Of a DNA stretch of 64,000 nt, positions 36,619 through 49,256 are shown one piece after another. A program made the position numbers and the translations under genes. Source of the stretch: Galbula dea (Eukaryota; Chordata; Aves; Piciformes; Galbulidae); NCBI GenBank assembly GCA_013399015.1, contig VWZX01005696.1, positions 109,273-173,272 on the forward strand. The letters are read 5' to 3'. Below the pieces are notes generated by a model, which searched no databases, had not been told where the DNA came from, and worked only from the letters and a program-made list of their open reading frames with translations. Every line of letters begins with the position of its first letter. The first letter of the stretch is position 1.

Positions 36619-37105
36619 AGAATCACGGAATCACAGAATGTTAGGAGTTGGAAGGAAACTCGAAGATCTAGTCCAACCTCCCTGCCACAGCAGGATTCCC
36701 TAGACCAGGTCACATAGGAAGATGTCCGGACAGGTTTTGAATATCTCCAGAGAAGAAGACTCCACAGCCTCTCTGGGCAGTCTGTTCCACTGCTCTAGAA
36801 CCAGCACTGGGAAAAAAAAATTTATTGTATTCACACGGAACCTACTGTGTTCAGCTTACAGCCATTGCCACTTGTCAGGTCACTGGGATCCACTGAGAAG
36901 AGCCTGACCCCACACTCCTGACACCCACCCCTCACATATTTAAAAGCATAGAGGAGGTCACCCCTTAGCCTCTTCTTCTCCAACTTAAAGAGATCTAGCT
37001 CCCTCAGCCTTTCCTCATAAGGAAGAGGTTCCAGCCCCTTCATCATCTTTGGGGCTCTGTGCTGGACTCTTTCAAGCAGTTCCCTATCCTTCTTCAACTG
37101 GACAC
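36619..37105 (-). mobile_element. CR1 LINE 3' part, antisense
   Basis: The minus strand carries the ORF2 C-terminal end (LLERVQHRAPKMMKGLEPLP in the frame of 36831-37241), the 3' UTR and the tail (CACAGAATGTTAGG complement) at 36619. It belongs to the subfamily ending at 61822. Its 5' end is cut inside the VQFWTPQL block near 37105 and abuts an LTR-like sequence. Frameshifts are present, for example an A run at 36814-36822. Confidence 0.93.
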
Positions 37106-37440
37106 CTACATGTTTGCATGGGGCCTCAGTCTGGGTGCCCACAGTTTTTGTAACAGCAGCCCTCAACTGAGTTACAACCATTCCCGGATATTTGCAAGAG
37201 ACAGACCTTGCAGGCTGCAGCAACACCCCGAGATGACTCACCCCTCTCCTTGACCAACATTTTCTGGTGCGCAGATATCAAGATTGCTGCGTTCCTGGGG
37301 TGTTTAAATAGCCCATCTGCCCCTGCCTCTCCCACAGGGAAGCAGGCTGGCTGGGTCTTGCACATGATCTAGCATGCGGTCATGCAAACTTAGCTGTTCA
37401 TGGGAGATAAAATCTCCCCCAATGTTCCAAACGGGGAGCA
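37106..37440 (-). repeat. Possible LTR fragment next to a CR1
   Basis: This GC-richer stretch begins exactly where the CR1 at 36619-37105 ends. On the minus strand it has a TATTTAAA box (37303-37310) followed by CACCCCAGGAACGCAGCAAT, and upstream a GCATGACCGCATGC block, an arrangement like an ERV U3-R. A poly-A signal, terminal TG/CA and target duplication were not found. It may be an LTR into which the CR1 inserted, or an LTR joined to the CR1 by rearrangement. Confidence 0.35.
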
Positions 37441-39824
37441 AAAAGTCCCTCTGCTTTTCTGAGGAATTTAAGCAATTCTTTTAAGACTAGTTGTGAGATG
37501 ACTTTAGAAACTGAATTGAAACAAACAAATTTTTTCCAGGTTAAATGAGCAAACATATCTTTGTGAAAACTTAAACAAGACAGTAGCTGGCTCCTCATTA
37601 AAAATAATTTCCATTTTGCAAAACAAAGTGAGGTACTGTGTGTAGCTAACACTACTTCAAAAGCTGTACCAAGTGTCAGTAAACCACATTAATAATCTAC
37701 TTAAAGAGAAACATAGAAAGTTACAGAGTTTGTGTGGTTTCTTTTGTTAAAAAGAAAACAATAAAAGTGTCTTCAAAATTTTTGACATTATCTGGGAGAA
37801 ATACATTGAATTATTTATCTCTGTTCTGTCCTGCTATGAAGCCAAATACAATTTATGTAAAGGCTTATAAAGCATTATTTGGCAGTTTTCAGTCACGCAA
37901 GTAATTTCATTTTTTATGTGTTCTATGTTACTACTAATTTAATATAACTGTGAGGTTCACCAATGATAGCACGAATAAAACAGGCACTAAATGTAGGTCA
38001 TATCAGCAGCTAGGGTAGATTCCTGTAGCTTAACTGATAAAAATGGAGCTACATTACTCAGTAATCCCTGCTGAGTGCTTTCTGGTCCTTGAAGAATTGG
38101 ACCTGACAGCACCAACAAGGTGAACAAGTTAAGCCGATACAAGATGATCTAAAAATGGTTCCTGTTATTCTACAGCTTGTTAAGTTATAGCAAACTCATT
38201 TAACAATACTTTCAAATTTAAAAGCAACGTAATGGTTTTCAAATAAGAGTTTAAAAAAAAATGAAAAACATTCAAAGCACTAAATGCAATGCTAATCTGA
38301 GAAGGAAGTACAGGTCAGTCAATGTTCGACTGAGTAGCTTGTCTCCTTACCATTTGAATTACATTTCTCACTTGCTCTGGGCTTCCAGAACTGCTCAGGA
38401 AATGGACTCATTAAGACTGCAGCTGCTCAGAACGACCAGTGTTGAAACCTTTCTTGTACTGCTGCTGTTTTCCCAACATTGTGAGGAGCCAATAAAAGCA
38501 GCTGTAAAAAATACTGTGATTTCTTCAAAAGAAAATCCTTCCACTCCACCTGAAATTCCATCACCTCATTCCACAATTTTGTTTTAGAAGGATTATTTGT
38601 GCATTGAGTGTATAATTTTCAGCTTTCCAGGGAATTGTACTGCTGGTTCTGAACTAACCTAGAATCCTAGAGAATTCTCAAAATGACTAGGAGTGTCACC
38701 ATACAGTGAAAAATTCCTGATTAATACATAAAAAAATATGAAATCTAACTATTGCAGAAATCCTTGGGCCTGGAAAGCTTCAACTGCAGGGTCTCAGTAC
38801 GCTAAAGACCTCAGAGAGGTATAAAAGTTGTCTTCAAACTTTATTCATGTTTCAATTCATTAGAAATGCCTCTTGTTACTTAAAATAACAATATAACAGA
38901 ATTTTTTTGGGCATAAGCCCAAATTGAAGCTGCAATAAGAAGTCAATGTCAGGGATCTTGACAATATGTAGGAACAGAGAAATAGGAGATCATTTCAATG
39001 CACATTTTATTTTTAATCACTGTCCAACAATGAAGTTTAGACGTGCAATATATCATAGCAGTTTTCAGTGTAGATTATCCTGTCTCTTTTGCTCCAGAAA
39101 AAAATTAGAAAGTGCACTCTGTAGGATACAAATTGAATGTGCATCAAAACTAAAAAATAAAAGGATCAATATTAACATTTCCCAAACATTTACAAGAATT
39201 TAAAAGTAATAGTTCTCTCCAAACTGGAACAGACTTTGATAACTTGCAGCTAGATGCCTTCATCTTATTTGAAACCTTATTGGTTTTTGAATATTGATGC
39301 AATATAACTTTTGTATGTGTTTTTATGAACAATACATAAATGCCTCAAGCAGCAGTTGGATGCTTCTGATCAAAAAAACAAGACAGTGAAATATGTTTTA
39401 AAAGGGTTAGGTACTGAAGTACAAGGTTAGCTCCAAGTGTGATGTAAGTTTGGGAGTATGCAAATACAGAAAATCATCATAAAGAGTATGTGGGAGCAAA
39501 GAGTTTAAAGATACTAAGAATGAGGTGTTTTGAATCATGTTGCCTCTTTGCTTAGAAAGGTAAGAACAAATCATTCAGCTGCTAATCCTGAGAGAAACTT
39601 ACAGTGATGTAATAATGGCAAAAGCATCTGTAGTGACGACTGCAAAACCTGCCTTCAGTGAACACACATAATAAGATTAAATATTTCAATAAAACCCAAA
39701 AGACTCACAGCATTTTAAGCACTCTTGCATGATCAAAATATGAAAGGACTAATTTATTAATACTAGCAATACAGCATACAGACCGGAAGGCCTCCCACCC
39801 CTATAGGGCAGAATTGGCATGCTC
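37441..39824. other. Unique AT-rich DNA
   Basis: No gene recognised. The longest open frame is 108 codons at 38261-38587 on the plus strand; it has no domain that I know. Confidence 0.45.
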
Positions 39825-40095
39825 AGTTTGCTCCCTGAAATGCCTGCATACCAATGCACGCAGCACAGGGAGTAAATAGGAGGAGTGAGAAATCCATGTG
39901 AGGTCAAGGGATTATGATCTGGTGGCAAATACAGAGATATGGTGGGACAGCTCTCATGACTGGAATGTGGTCATGGATGGCTATGTCCTTTTCAGGAAAG
40001 ACAGGTCTACAAGGCATGGTGGGGGAGTTGCTCTTTACATGAGAGAGCAACTAGAATGTACTGAGTTCCAGATGGGGTGAATGAGGCGCGAGTTT
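39825..40095 (+). mobile_element. CR1 LINE fragment, endonuclease N-terminal part only
   Basis: This sense fragment covers the start of ORF2. It has the TNARS-like start, the catalytic Glu region (NTEIWWDSSHDW against ETWW), a DGYVLFRKDRS block and GGGVALYMREQLECTE. It ends soon after, lacking the rest of EN, RT and the 3' end. An isolated 5' piece of a LINE cannot arise by simple 5' truncation, so it must come from a later deletion or rearrangement. The upstream bases (39780-39825) may also belong to the CR1 ORF1-ORF2 gap. Confidence 0.85.
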
Positions 40096-40384
40096 TCCAC
40101 CAGTACATAAGCATTTTGGCAATCAGAATGTAGCTAATAGTGATTCTGGCCAATGGGTGTAACTGTGAGAGTATGTACAAAAGATCATTGGCTAGCTAGA
40201 GTCCTGTCAGAATTTTCATTATACAGTATTTTGCTGGTAGGGTTTTAAATATTTTTCTTTAATAGTTCCTTCTGGGCTGAAATCTGTCATACATGAGTAT
40301 TGAGCAAAAACTTCTGAATGTAACACCTGGGAAATTTGCCTGGTCTTTCTCATTAGCAACATTAGAAAGGTGGGGAAAGGAAAT

Positions 40385-40579
40385 ATCATAGTATCATCTG
40401 AGCTGGAAGGTACCCAAGAGGATCATCGAGTCCAGCTCTTAAACCTTTGCAGGACACTGCAAGAATCACATCATGTGCCTGAGAGCGTTATCTAAATGTT
40501 TCTTGAATTCCATCAGGCATGGTGCTGAGACTACTTCCATGGAGAGGCTGTTCCAGATCCCAGCCACCCTCTGGGTGAA
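40385..40579 (-). mobile_element. CR1 LINE 3' tail, antisense, third subfamily
   Basis: This 195-base antisense piece holds only the 3' UTR and the last codons, ending with the tail complement ATCATAGTATCATC at 40385. Its 3' UTR matches that of the copy at 25938-26392 through the block CAGATCCCAGCCACCCTCTG, so the two are the same subfamily and differ from the neighbours. Confidence 0.9.
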
Positions 40580-43500
40580 ATATGGTCTCTTTTCAATATT
40601 TACCTCTATGTGAGCACCTTCTAATATGATTTCCCTCTACTATATATTTATCCTGAGATTTTTGGTATAGAATGAAGTGTGCTTTGGCTGGTTTGATTTC
40701 TATCTATTATTTTATATGTTATTATTATATATATTTTGTTGCATATTTTCAACTGAGAAAGTATTACAACAGAAACTGTCTACCCACTTAAGACACAAAA
40801 TTAGTTGGGTTTTGTTTTCTTTTTTTAGCTACAGGGACACAGTTGAAGTGTAACAGGCTGGGAGCTCACTCACTGACAAATGTATTGACTGCATGTTTCA
40901 CAACACAAAATGTTGAACAGGGATTATTTTTAGATTCTCAGACAGGGGGTATAGTAATGGAGGGGTCATGTTTCAGAACTACTCTTGTGTACCTCACTCC
41001 AGAGAGTTGTCCAGCCATTACCTGTAATGCTTGCTCAACCTCCATGAACACAGCAATGTCTTATCAACAACAGCTACTGCAGAGAAAGCCCAGAGACAGA
41101 GAAGGGCTGTCTACTTCTACCTTTTGCAATTTCCCTGTGAACTGTTTAGCAGCACTGGTCTCCAGGTGTGACTATCAGTCCAACAGTGCTGGTTTCACAG
41201 ATGAATAGACAACCGAGGAAAATAGGGCAGGACACACTAAATGTTGGGCTCTGATTAGCATTTGAGGTAATTCTTTGCTGCTTTTGCTTTTCTCTTCTTG
41301 TTACATAGTGTAAAATTTCAATATGGGCTGAAGTGAGTGTTTATTTATTAGCATATTTATTGTCCATAGTAAGAAAATTTTAAAAGCCACTTTCTTTCAA
41401 ACCTAGTAAGGGTGGTCTGCAATGACAAGGCTGACTGGTGCTGCTTAGATTAAAGATACTACGTTTCAGGCTTCATATTATGAACAATGAATATTTGCAC
41501 AAGTGCTCCTAATAAAACTCTATCTCCAAATTCACAGTAACAGCTAATAAATTATTAACATAACATTTACGTTCTTTTTGGGTCTTTTCTACAGAGCATT
41601 GCCCCTATAAACATAGTTGTAAAGCCATTCTCACAGGGCAAACATGAGAAAGAAAACAGGAGCAAGTAATTACAGAGAAACATCTGAAAAAAATGCCAAA
41701 TGCTTATCATAGCCCAGAGTGCCTGTGTGGGAGAAGGCAACAGAAAGTGGGGCCCTGCTGAAGCCATTTTGTTTCAATTAGAAAAGAACACATAGTTACT
41801 GGTTGAAAAGCTGTACAGATGGGCTTCCATAATGGGAAAACCTGCACTGACATAACATTCAGGGACCAGAGCGCAATAGACTTCTTCAGAGAGAAAAAAC
41901 AAAACAGAACAGAAAGTTCTAAAAAAGAGGTTCAATATTATTTATTTTAATTTTTTTTTTTTTAAATAGAAGACAAAATAGTTGCAAGTCCTCCTATTCT
42001 TCTAATCATTAAAGAAATAAGATTAAAAGATGCACTAAGGATTTTATTACTTTTTGTTCCTTTTGTTTTTCACTTTATCTTCAGTAAAATATGATATCAG
42101 TCATACAGTAAGCTTTTCTCTCAGAAGTGCTATTAAATGTGTTAGGGTTAGCAAACATATATCAGACATTCTGGTATTTCTACAGAAACAAATACATACT
42201 GAAGTAATACCACAGAGCATTAGAAGGGATAAACTAATAGTTTAAGCAAGCTTCCGAATGTTTTTTGAGTTTGTGTCTCTTTTCCTCACCTAATCTCTGT
42301 CAATAATATTAACTAAAAACAGATCCACAAGTATTTACCATGTAAAGCAGAAACACATGCAAGGCACTTCAGAAAGCTCTATTGAGCAATTCAATATTTG
42401 TTTTATTCAGTCCAACACTGATACGCTGGGATCAGTGCCAAGGTTATGAGTGTTGTCAAATAGATCCCAAAGTATCCTTTTACACTGTGTTTCGAGTCCT
42501 CATTAGCATAGTTCACTGCAACAATAAACCTCGCCCACTTTGCACCCTTCTTTGTCCCTGTGGAGCAATACACACCTAAGAACTTACATTTAAACAGAGA
42601 CACACTGAAAATACATTCCCCATAGAAGGCTACAGTATCATATCAGGGACAAAATAATTAATACAAGTAATTTCAGATGGAAGGAACATTGCAAATGCGT
42701 ATAAGGAATAACATATCAGTTTCAAAACACCAGCAAATCTGCCAAGTCAGTAGGACAGTTACCAAGATGAGAATTTGACATATAAGGTTAGAAAACCTAA
42801 AGCTGACATGGTTTCCCAAGTTTCAGGAAATATAGGTGACACCAATTTCATTAGTAGAATTGGATAACACTGGCAAGAATGATTTTACAGGTTTCATCAC
42901 CACACAGAGCCAAATTCTGCCTCTTTCACAAAGAAATAAGGTAGTAGACCTAGTAGAGCCCATTTTGGCAAGATGAGGCAGTGTATGTCACATCATCTAT
43001 CCCACGCTCTGCTGGTCAAGGCAGGATCTATTTTAGCCATTAGGTAGACAAAAACAGATGAGCTGCCAAGTAGCCTGAGGGCAAGGATTGCCCCCTCCCA
43101 GGTCTAGCTATACTCAAGTCCTAGTGTTGCTTGAGTGTTATGAGTCCTGTAATAGAAAAGTTCATGCTTATTCTGCTTGAAGTTTCTACTTAAATAAGCT
43201 TCTTTGCATGTTACAAATAAGAATGTTTCATCCACCCCAGTATGTTTCTGCACTGTCATTACTTATATTACTACATGATACGTAAAAATACTTGACCTGT
43301 TGATGTGAAAACAAAGACATGGAAAAATTTGCTTTAACAAAGAGAAACTCTGCTCTCACCCATTCCCAACTTGCATTAACAGTTTTTTTAGTTCTTTCCT
43401 TTGAGAACATTAAAGTTCCAGTACTCTCATGCCTCTCATGAGTTTACCATCCAATTACCTATCACCACCCTACAGTGAGCAACACCCTGAAGTTAGATTT

Positions 43501-44594
43501 AGTAGTTAGAAAATTCACTTCCAGCAGAGTTCAAATGAAACAGGTCAAAGGGGCACACTACTGGTAACTCTGAGAGCACAGATGTTTAACAGAGACAAGT
43601 TTAAATTTCATTCTGGCAATAGTTTAGCCTTTGAACTCACAAAGACATTAGCCTGTTTAGCAACAGAGTATCCATGACAAACTAATTTTATCAGTTTGAG
43701 TCAGTAATATTTAAACCAAAAGCAGTGTTATTTTAAAACAGCAAGAAATTACTTCATAAAAGTAATGTAGAAAATTAGTATTTTATTCTCTGTAGAGTAT
43801 TTTCAGGTAAGGATGGGCAAATGCAGTGATATTTATCTTCAAAACTTTCAATATTAATAACATTCTGTACCTCTTTGTTAGTACAAGAATTCAGTACCCG
43901 CTTATGTTTCTCAGGTTAAGAAATCAAGCAGAAACATGACTTTGTCAAAAGACTGATATGAATTTGAAAAATAGAATGCAGAATGAAAAATAACTACTCA
44001 TTAAACTGAATATTTCTATTACAATAATAATAGCCCAACGTGTTGACGACACTCCTACAAAACAGTAGAAATTACAATAGTTTAACATGCATCCTTCTAG
44101 TTTCTACAGGATCCTAACAATGTAAACATATTATAATACCTACCATCTGTTTCCTTAATCTGTAGCTAAGAAATAGACCTGGGGTTTGAGAGACCTACAT
44201 CTTATGCCAGAAGATCAAACTGTTCTTCAGTGATTATGCTGGGTTCCGTAAACAAGAGTCCCACCCCTCAACTGAAATCCTCATTGAAATATTGCAGAGC
44301 TTAATCAATTATTGTTTGTGAAACATACTGAGTTCCCATGTAGGAGTGTTGTTATGAGAAAAAAATTCAGCTTCAAGAACTGAGACAAGTTCATGAAACA
44401 TGAGAGGTCAAAAATGAGATGAAAAAAGGCTTCTATCCAGAGCAGTATTTAGTCCTCTACAATAGGCTTTACAAATATTGACCTCTTCAATAAGCTCAAA
44501 TAAAAAACAAAGAATCCTTTTACACTTTTAAAAGTTCAAGTTACTATAAATTACTCTGTATATTTAAAAGGTCTAATTTGCATAACACAGTAAG
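40580..44594. other. Unique DNA with one longer open frame
   Basis: No repeat recognised. The longest non-repeat open frame of the window, 121 codons, is at 40843-41208 on the plus strand (listed separately). A T-rich run lies at about 41950-41964. Remaining frames are short and uninformative. Confidence 0.45.
40843..41208 (+). CDS. 121-codon open frame, unidentified, probably chance
   Basis: This frame starts with ATG at 40843 and ends at a TAG after residue 121. It contains nine Cys residues scattered without a regular spacing, Ser/Thr-rich stretches and a QQQLLQRKPRDREG segment. I recognise no domain, signal peptide or membrane segment. It lies in sequence slightly less AT-rich than the surroundings. 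There is no sign of a Kozak context or of splice sites that would make it an exon. It is most likely a chance open frame and is listed only as the longest one outside repeats. Confidence 0.1.
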   Translation: MKCNRLGAHSLTNVLTACFTTQNVEQGLFLDSQTGGIVMEGSCFRTTLVYLTPESCPAITCNACSTSMNTAMSYQQQLLQRKPRDREGLSTSTFCNFPVNCLAALVSRCDYQSNSAGFTDE

Positions 44595-44915
44595 TCACAG
44601 AATCACAATGTCAGGAGCTGGAAGGGTCCTTGAAAGTTCATCTAGTGCAACCACCCTGCCACAGCAGGATTCCCTAGAACAGGTCACACAGAAATGCAGA
44701 TGGCTCTTGAATATCTCCAGAGAAGGAGACTCCACAACCTCTCTGGGCAGTCTGTGCCAGTGCTCTGGTACCCTCACTGGGAAAAAATTTTTTCCTGTAT
44801 TCACAGGGAACTTCCTATGCTTCAGCTTAGAGCCACTGCCCCTTGTCTTGTCACTGGACTTCACAAAGAAGAGCCTGACCCCATCCCCCTGACACTCACC
44901 CTTCACATATTTATA
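44595..44915 (-). mobile_element. CR1 LINE 3' tail, antisense
   Basis: The minus strand has the last part of ORF2 (KHRKFPVNTGKNFFPVRVPE and HWHRLPREVVESPSLEIFKS, 44595-44906), the 3' UTR and the tail. It is the subfamily ending at 61822. The 5' truncation lies in the KGECQ block near 44915. The ORF2 end is still open across the kept part, but it is only a fragment of the C-terminal domain. Confidence 0.93.
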
Positions 44916-45869
44916 ACCATAAATGAAAGTCTGCCATTACCTTTCTCCAATTAAAACCATATAATTTATATGAGATCAGAAAGAATACAGCTTTGTTTGA
45001 AAGGATTTATTTCATACAAAATTATAAATAAGCTTCTTATACTTTGTGGGAAATACAGAGGACTTAAATATTGCTATGGAGAAGTTACTTTTGAATAGTT
45101 TTAATTTTGTTTTTAAACTGCATTACATGAAAAATTACTATGGTTTCCAATGGAAATTGCTTATGTGTGAGAATGTAAAATTAGACTCTCAGTCTATTCT
45201 TTATATATACATACACACATAGTTCTTTCTGAGGGCACAGAAAAGAAAATAAACAGATTTTGGGAGAGGATGAAGGACTGGATAAAGCTAATAGAAGAAA
45301 GAGCGTTGTTGTATTATATTAGAACATGGAAATTGGAACACTTTCCTCACACACTTGTATTCAGATATCTACTCTGATCTATATACTGCCTAATAAGTTA
45401 TAGGAGATAAACATACCCTACATCTTACCTTGTGGATGGCATCTAAGTTCCTTTGTAATTTCAGGTAAAAAAAGGAAACATCTATTTGGTAAAAACAATT
45501 TATTTTCACAATTCTTTATTTCACTTTGATTTTACTTCAAAACTCTCCTCCAATAACTCAAAAAGTGTTTTCTAACACCCAAAAAGAGCATTATATTAGT
45601 ATGAGGGATGAGAAAAGGGAGAGAAGGCAGGTTTGTCAAGTAACGATTGGATCTGTTGCTAGATAGGATATGATGTGAATATAAACAAATAGACAGAAAC
45701 AAATAAGATAATTGATGAATTTAAATAAAGTCACCAGGCACAAAACTAGAGTCTGATTCTTCATATGATAGCTCAGTCTTAGGATTTTTCTCATAGGGTA
45801 CAGTGAGATTCCAGGAACAAATCCTATGTGTTGGACACAAAGGTACTAGATAACTACCTCTAGAGAATC
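44916..45869. other. Unique AT-rich DNA
   Basis: No gene or repeat recognised between the two antisense CR1 tails. Confidence 0.45.
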
Positions 45870-46457
45870 CAGAATCACAGAATGTTAGGAGCTGGAAGGG
45901 TCCTTGGGAGATCATCTAGACCAACCACCATGCCACAGCAGGATTCCCTAGACCAGGTCACACAGAAGTGCATCCAGACGGCTTTTGAATACCTCCAGAG
46001 AAGGAGACTCCACAACCTCTCTGGGCAGTCTGTGCCAGTGCTCTGCCACCCTCACTGGGAAAAATTTCTACGTGTATTCACACGGAATCTCCTATGCTTC
46101 AGCTTACAGCCATTGCCTCTTGTCCTGTCACTGGGCTTCACTGAGAAGAGCCTGACCCCATACTCCTGACACCCACCCTTCACATATTTAAAAGCATAGA
46201 AGAGGTCACCCCTTAGCCTCCTCTTCTCCGACCTAAAGATAGCCAGCTCCCTCAGCCTTTCCTCATAAGGAAGAGGTTCCACTCCCTTCATCGTCTTTGT
46301 GGCTCTGTGCTGGACTCTTTCAAGCAGTTCCCTATCCTTCTTCAACTGAGGAGTCCAGAACTGGACACAATAATCCAGATGTGGCCTCAGCAGGGTAGAG
46401 TAAAAAGGGAGAAGAACCTCTCTTGACCTACTAACCACACCCCTTCTAATCCACCCC
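45870..46457 (-). mobile_element. CR1 LINE 3' part, antisense
   Basis: On the minus strand this copy keeps most of the ORF2 C-terminal domain (SRSREVLLPFYSTLLRPHLD, YCVQFWTPQLKKDRELLERV, YAFKYVKGGCQEYGVRLFSV; open from 46438 to 46052), then a frameshift, the 3' UTR and the tail at 45870. It is the same subfamily as the copy at 60.35-61.82 kb and very similar to it. It is one of four antisense copies of this subfamily between 36.6 and 49.5 kb. Confidence 0.94.
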
Positions 46458-49256
46458 GTATTATTGCCTGTAATAGTTGACTACAGTTTTTCCCAAATCA
46501 GTGCTTTTATCCTGAAAACAAGCATTTACTTCTGACATTATATATTATATAATTAATCTTTAAATCTCTGGTAATAAAGGGCATCCTTAATAAAATACAT
46601 TTATTTCATGTCTGTGTGGTGGTTTCACACAGTATTTCCTGAACAAATTGGCAACGTCTGACTCATATTTGTGAGAAAGTCTCTGAGTAGACAACTTCTA
46701 GCACTGCTTCTCAGCATCATATTTGCTTCTCTACTGAAAATAAGGAAGTATATTATGAAAGAAAACAACACAAGAGGAAGAACTTATTTCCCTTTTTAGG
46801 TAGTCTGGGATATTTACCAATCTACATCCTAAACAGTGAAAACACATACTAGTAATCTTGAGAGACTTACTGTCCCTAGGGCAGCACTGCTTTTAATTTT
46901 ATTATTCTTATTATCTAGTCATGGGATAATTGTAAATTGGAAGTACTCCCTTCAGTTAATCCATCTTCACTCTTATAGGAGCAGATAACTTGTACAGTGA
47001 GACTTCTGAAACATTTACATCTCTTTTTGTGCATGTAACAGTGCTACAGAAAATACTTGGACATAATTTTGTTTCCTGAAAATCCTTCCATTTATTAGGA
47101 GGAATATTCCCCCTATTTCTGCACTGGAGGAACACTTTCACTCACAGCCAGAGACAATCTCAAGATAGTGGTCAGCAACCCCTCTGGCTCCTCATGATGG
47201 AGAGTTTCTTCCTTCTGCCAGATTTGCCATGTCACAATAGTGGTTAGTATTTTATGAACAGACTGCTTCAGGAAGTGCATCATCATGGCAGAATGTGAGA
47301 TTTTATTTAAAACAAAACAAAGGTAATATAACCACACCTTCAACCCTTGCCAATCCTAGATCTCATGAGAGAAAATTCTAGAAGCCATGAAACCTAACAA
47401 AACCAGGAGACTATAAAGAGACAATAATATAAAGAGACTATAATATTTCTATGTCAAAGCTCTTCTGATTTTTAAGGAAGTCATATCAATCAGGAGGGGC
47501 TTTGACACATTTGGTTTTCCTGCTCGGGTTAACAATTCAGTCTTCTTCAATATTAAGTAGAACATTGTCACCATCCTTTCTGCTTGAAAATCTGCAAAAT
47601 GAAAATTCATCTTCCCTGTAAAGTGGTAGAAAGACACAAGTGCCCCTGACGGCTCAAAATCCTGTCTGTCCTTCTGATCGCTTCTACCACTAGTCTCAAA
47701 CCACCTTTCTACATCACGGTTATAAAACATGTGTGAGACAAAAAAGTTTGTGTAAGTCACATATATGTTTTAAAGTATTGTTAGAGTTTTATACAAAAAA
47801 AATTCTTTGCAAGTGTTTGCTTTACTGTACATGTTTCAGAAATCCTGCAAAGGGCAAAAAGATGTCATAATGTTAGCAAAACTATTTTCAGTTTTGTTCA
47901 TCTCAGTGACAACAGTTTTCATCTGAAGGACAGAATCTCCAGTGTGTTTTCTTTTGTAGATTTTATATTAAAATTTGATTTTTAATTTCATATCTGTGGG
48001 TTGCATAAAATATTCATTAACTTACTTCTTACTGAAGATTACAGAGAATCCTGGATAAAAGAACACAGGCCCTTTCCCTTTAGAATTGGCAGCTCCCAAT
48101 TATTTTTGAGCAAAACCAAATAGAGAGCAAACTGCTTTCCCAAAAAACTGCATTTAATTTGTCTCTCTCCATTCCAGCTAAATCACAAAGAACTGTTCTA
48201 TTCGTTAGGCAGTAATAACCTAGAAAATAAGGAGAATTGCTTATTATTCTTATCATATCACAGACAGAGTGCTAGTGGTAATTCCAAAGGCACATAGAGC
48301 AAATGCAGAGCTTTTGCAACCATCAGTACACAGTACAGTTCACTCCTCTCCTACTGCCTTAGAGGTAACAAAAGACATTTTCCATTCTTATTAAGCACAA
48401 TGATTTTAATAAATCTGAATTTTCTGATAAGAAGAAGTAGTAATAAACCAAAATTTACAATTCTGATAATGTGTTTTAGTTTCCTTCAAACTATTCAGAT
48501 CACTAAGGATACAATGGCTATTCACAAACTTGGCTTTAGAGGAAATATTTCTACCTTTAATATTAGAAATATATTCATATCTGGATAAGATCATCTGATG
48601 TTTCAGAGACACCTCTGGCAACACCTGTGTATTTATAGAGTTATTGTGCATACTTCAAAGAAGAGCTGATTCAGTTAGTGAAGAAAAAGAAAGAAAGAAA
48701 GGAAAAACAAACAAACAAACAAAAAAAACCCACCAAAACCCAACCCAACCCAACCCAAACCAAAAAATCTGTTATTTATACCACTGGTGAATGAACGCGG
48801 GTCCCATTTCACTGTGCTATGTAAGTTCTGTTCAAAATCTTCAGTCAGCAAATTTCTCATTTAAAAAGGTACAATCTAAAACTAACAGATGGTATAAAAG
48901 AAATTTTGTACTTTCAAATTAATCCATACTTCCAGTAATATCCACTAAGAGATATTCAGACATATCCTGTAACCCACATTTTATAGATACATTTTAAGGA
49001 AAAATCAAATATTTTATTTATTTTTCTTATGTTTATACAGCTACAGTACTTTGATGTTCAACTTACTGGAAAAAGTGAACATTGCCAGAAAAAAAAAAAT
49101 CCACAAAAACCTTAAATGATTTTAAAATGCCAGGGTAGAAATACTACTTCTGAGCTTTGCTTGTCCAAACCGAATGAATATTAACAATATTAGGATGTAG
49201 AACACACTGCTTAATATCAAATTTAGTGACAATTTTTTCATCAAGAAAACAAAAGC
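46458..49256. other. Unique AT-rich DNA with one microsatellite cluster
   Basis: No gene recognised. Open frames reach 103 codons (47449-47760, minus strand) without a known motif. A compound microsatellite lies at about 48681-48766. Confidence 0.45.
48681..48766. repeat. Compound microsatellite (GAAA, AAAC, CCCAA units)
   Basis: Three simple repeats follow each other: GAAA-type units at about 48681-48705, AAAC units at about 48705-48720, and CCCAA units at about 48738-48766. They are not attached to a recognised retroelement tail. The run is short and imperfect. Confidence 0.85.

Noticed and set aside
38261..38587. 108-codon open frame as a gene
   Set aside because: No domain, no start context and chance length for this amount of sequence.
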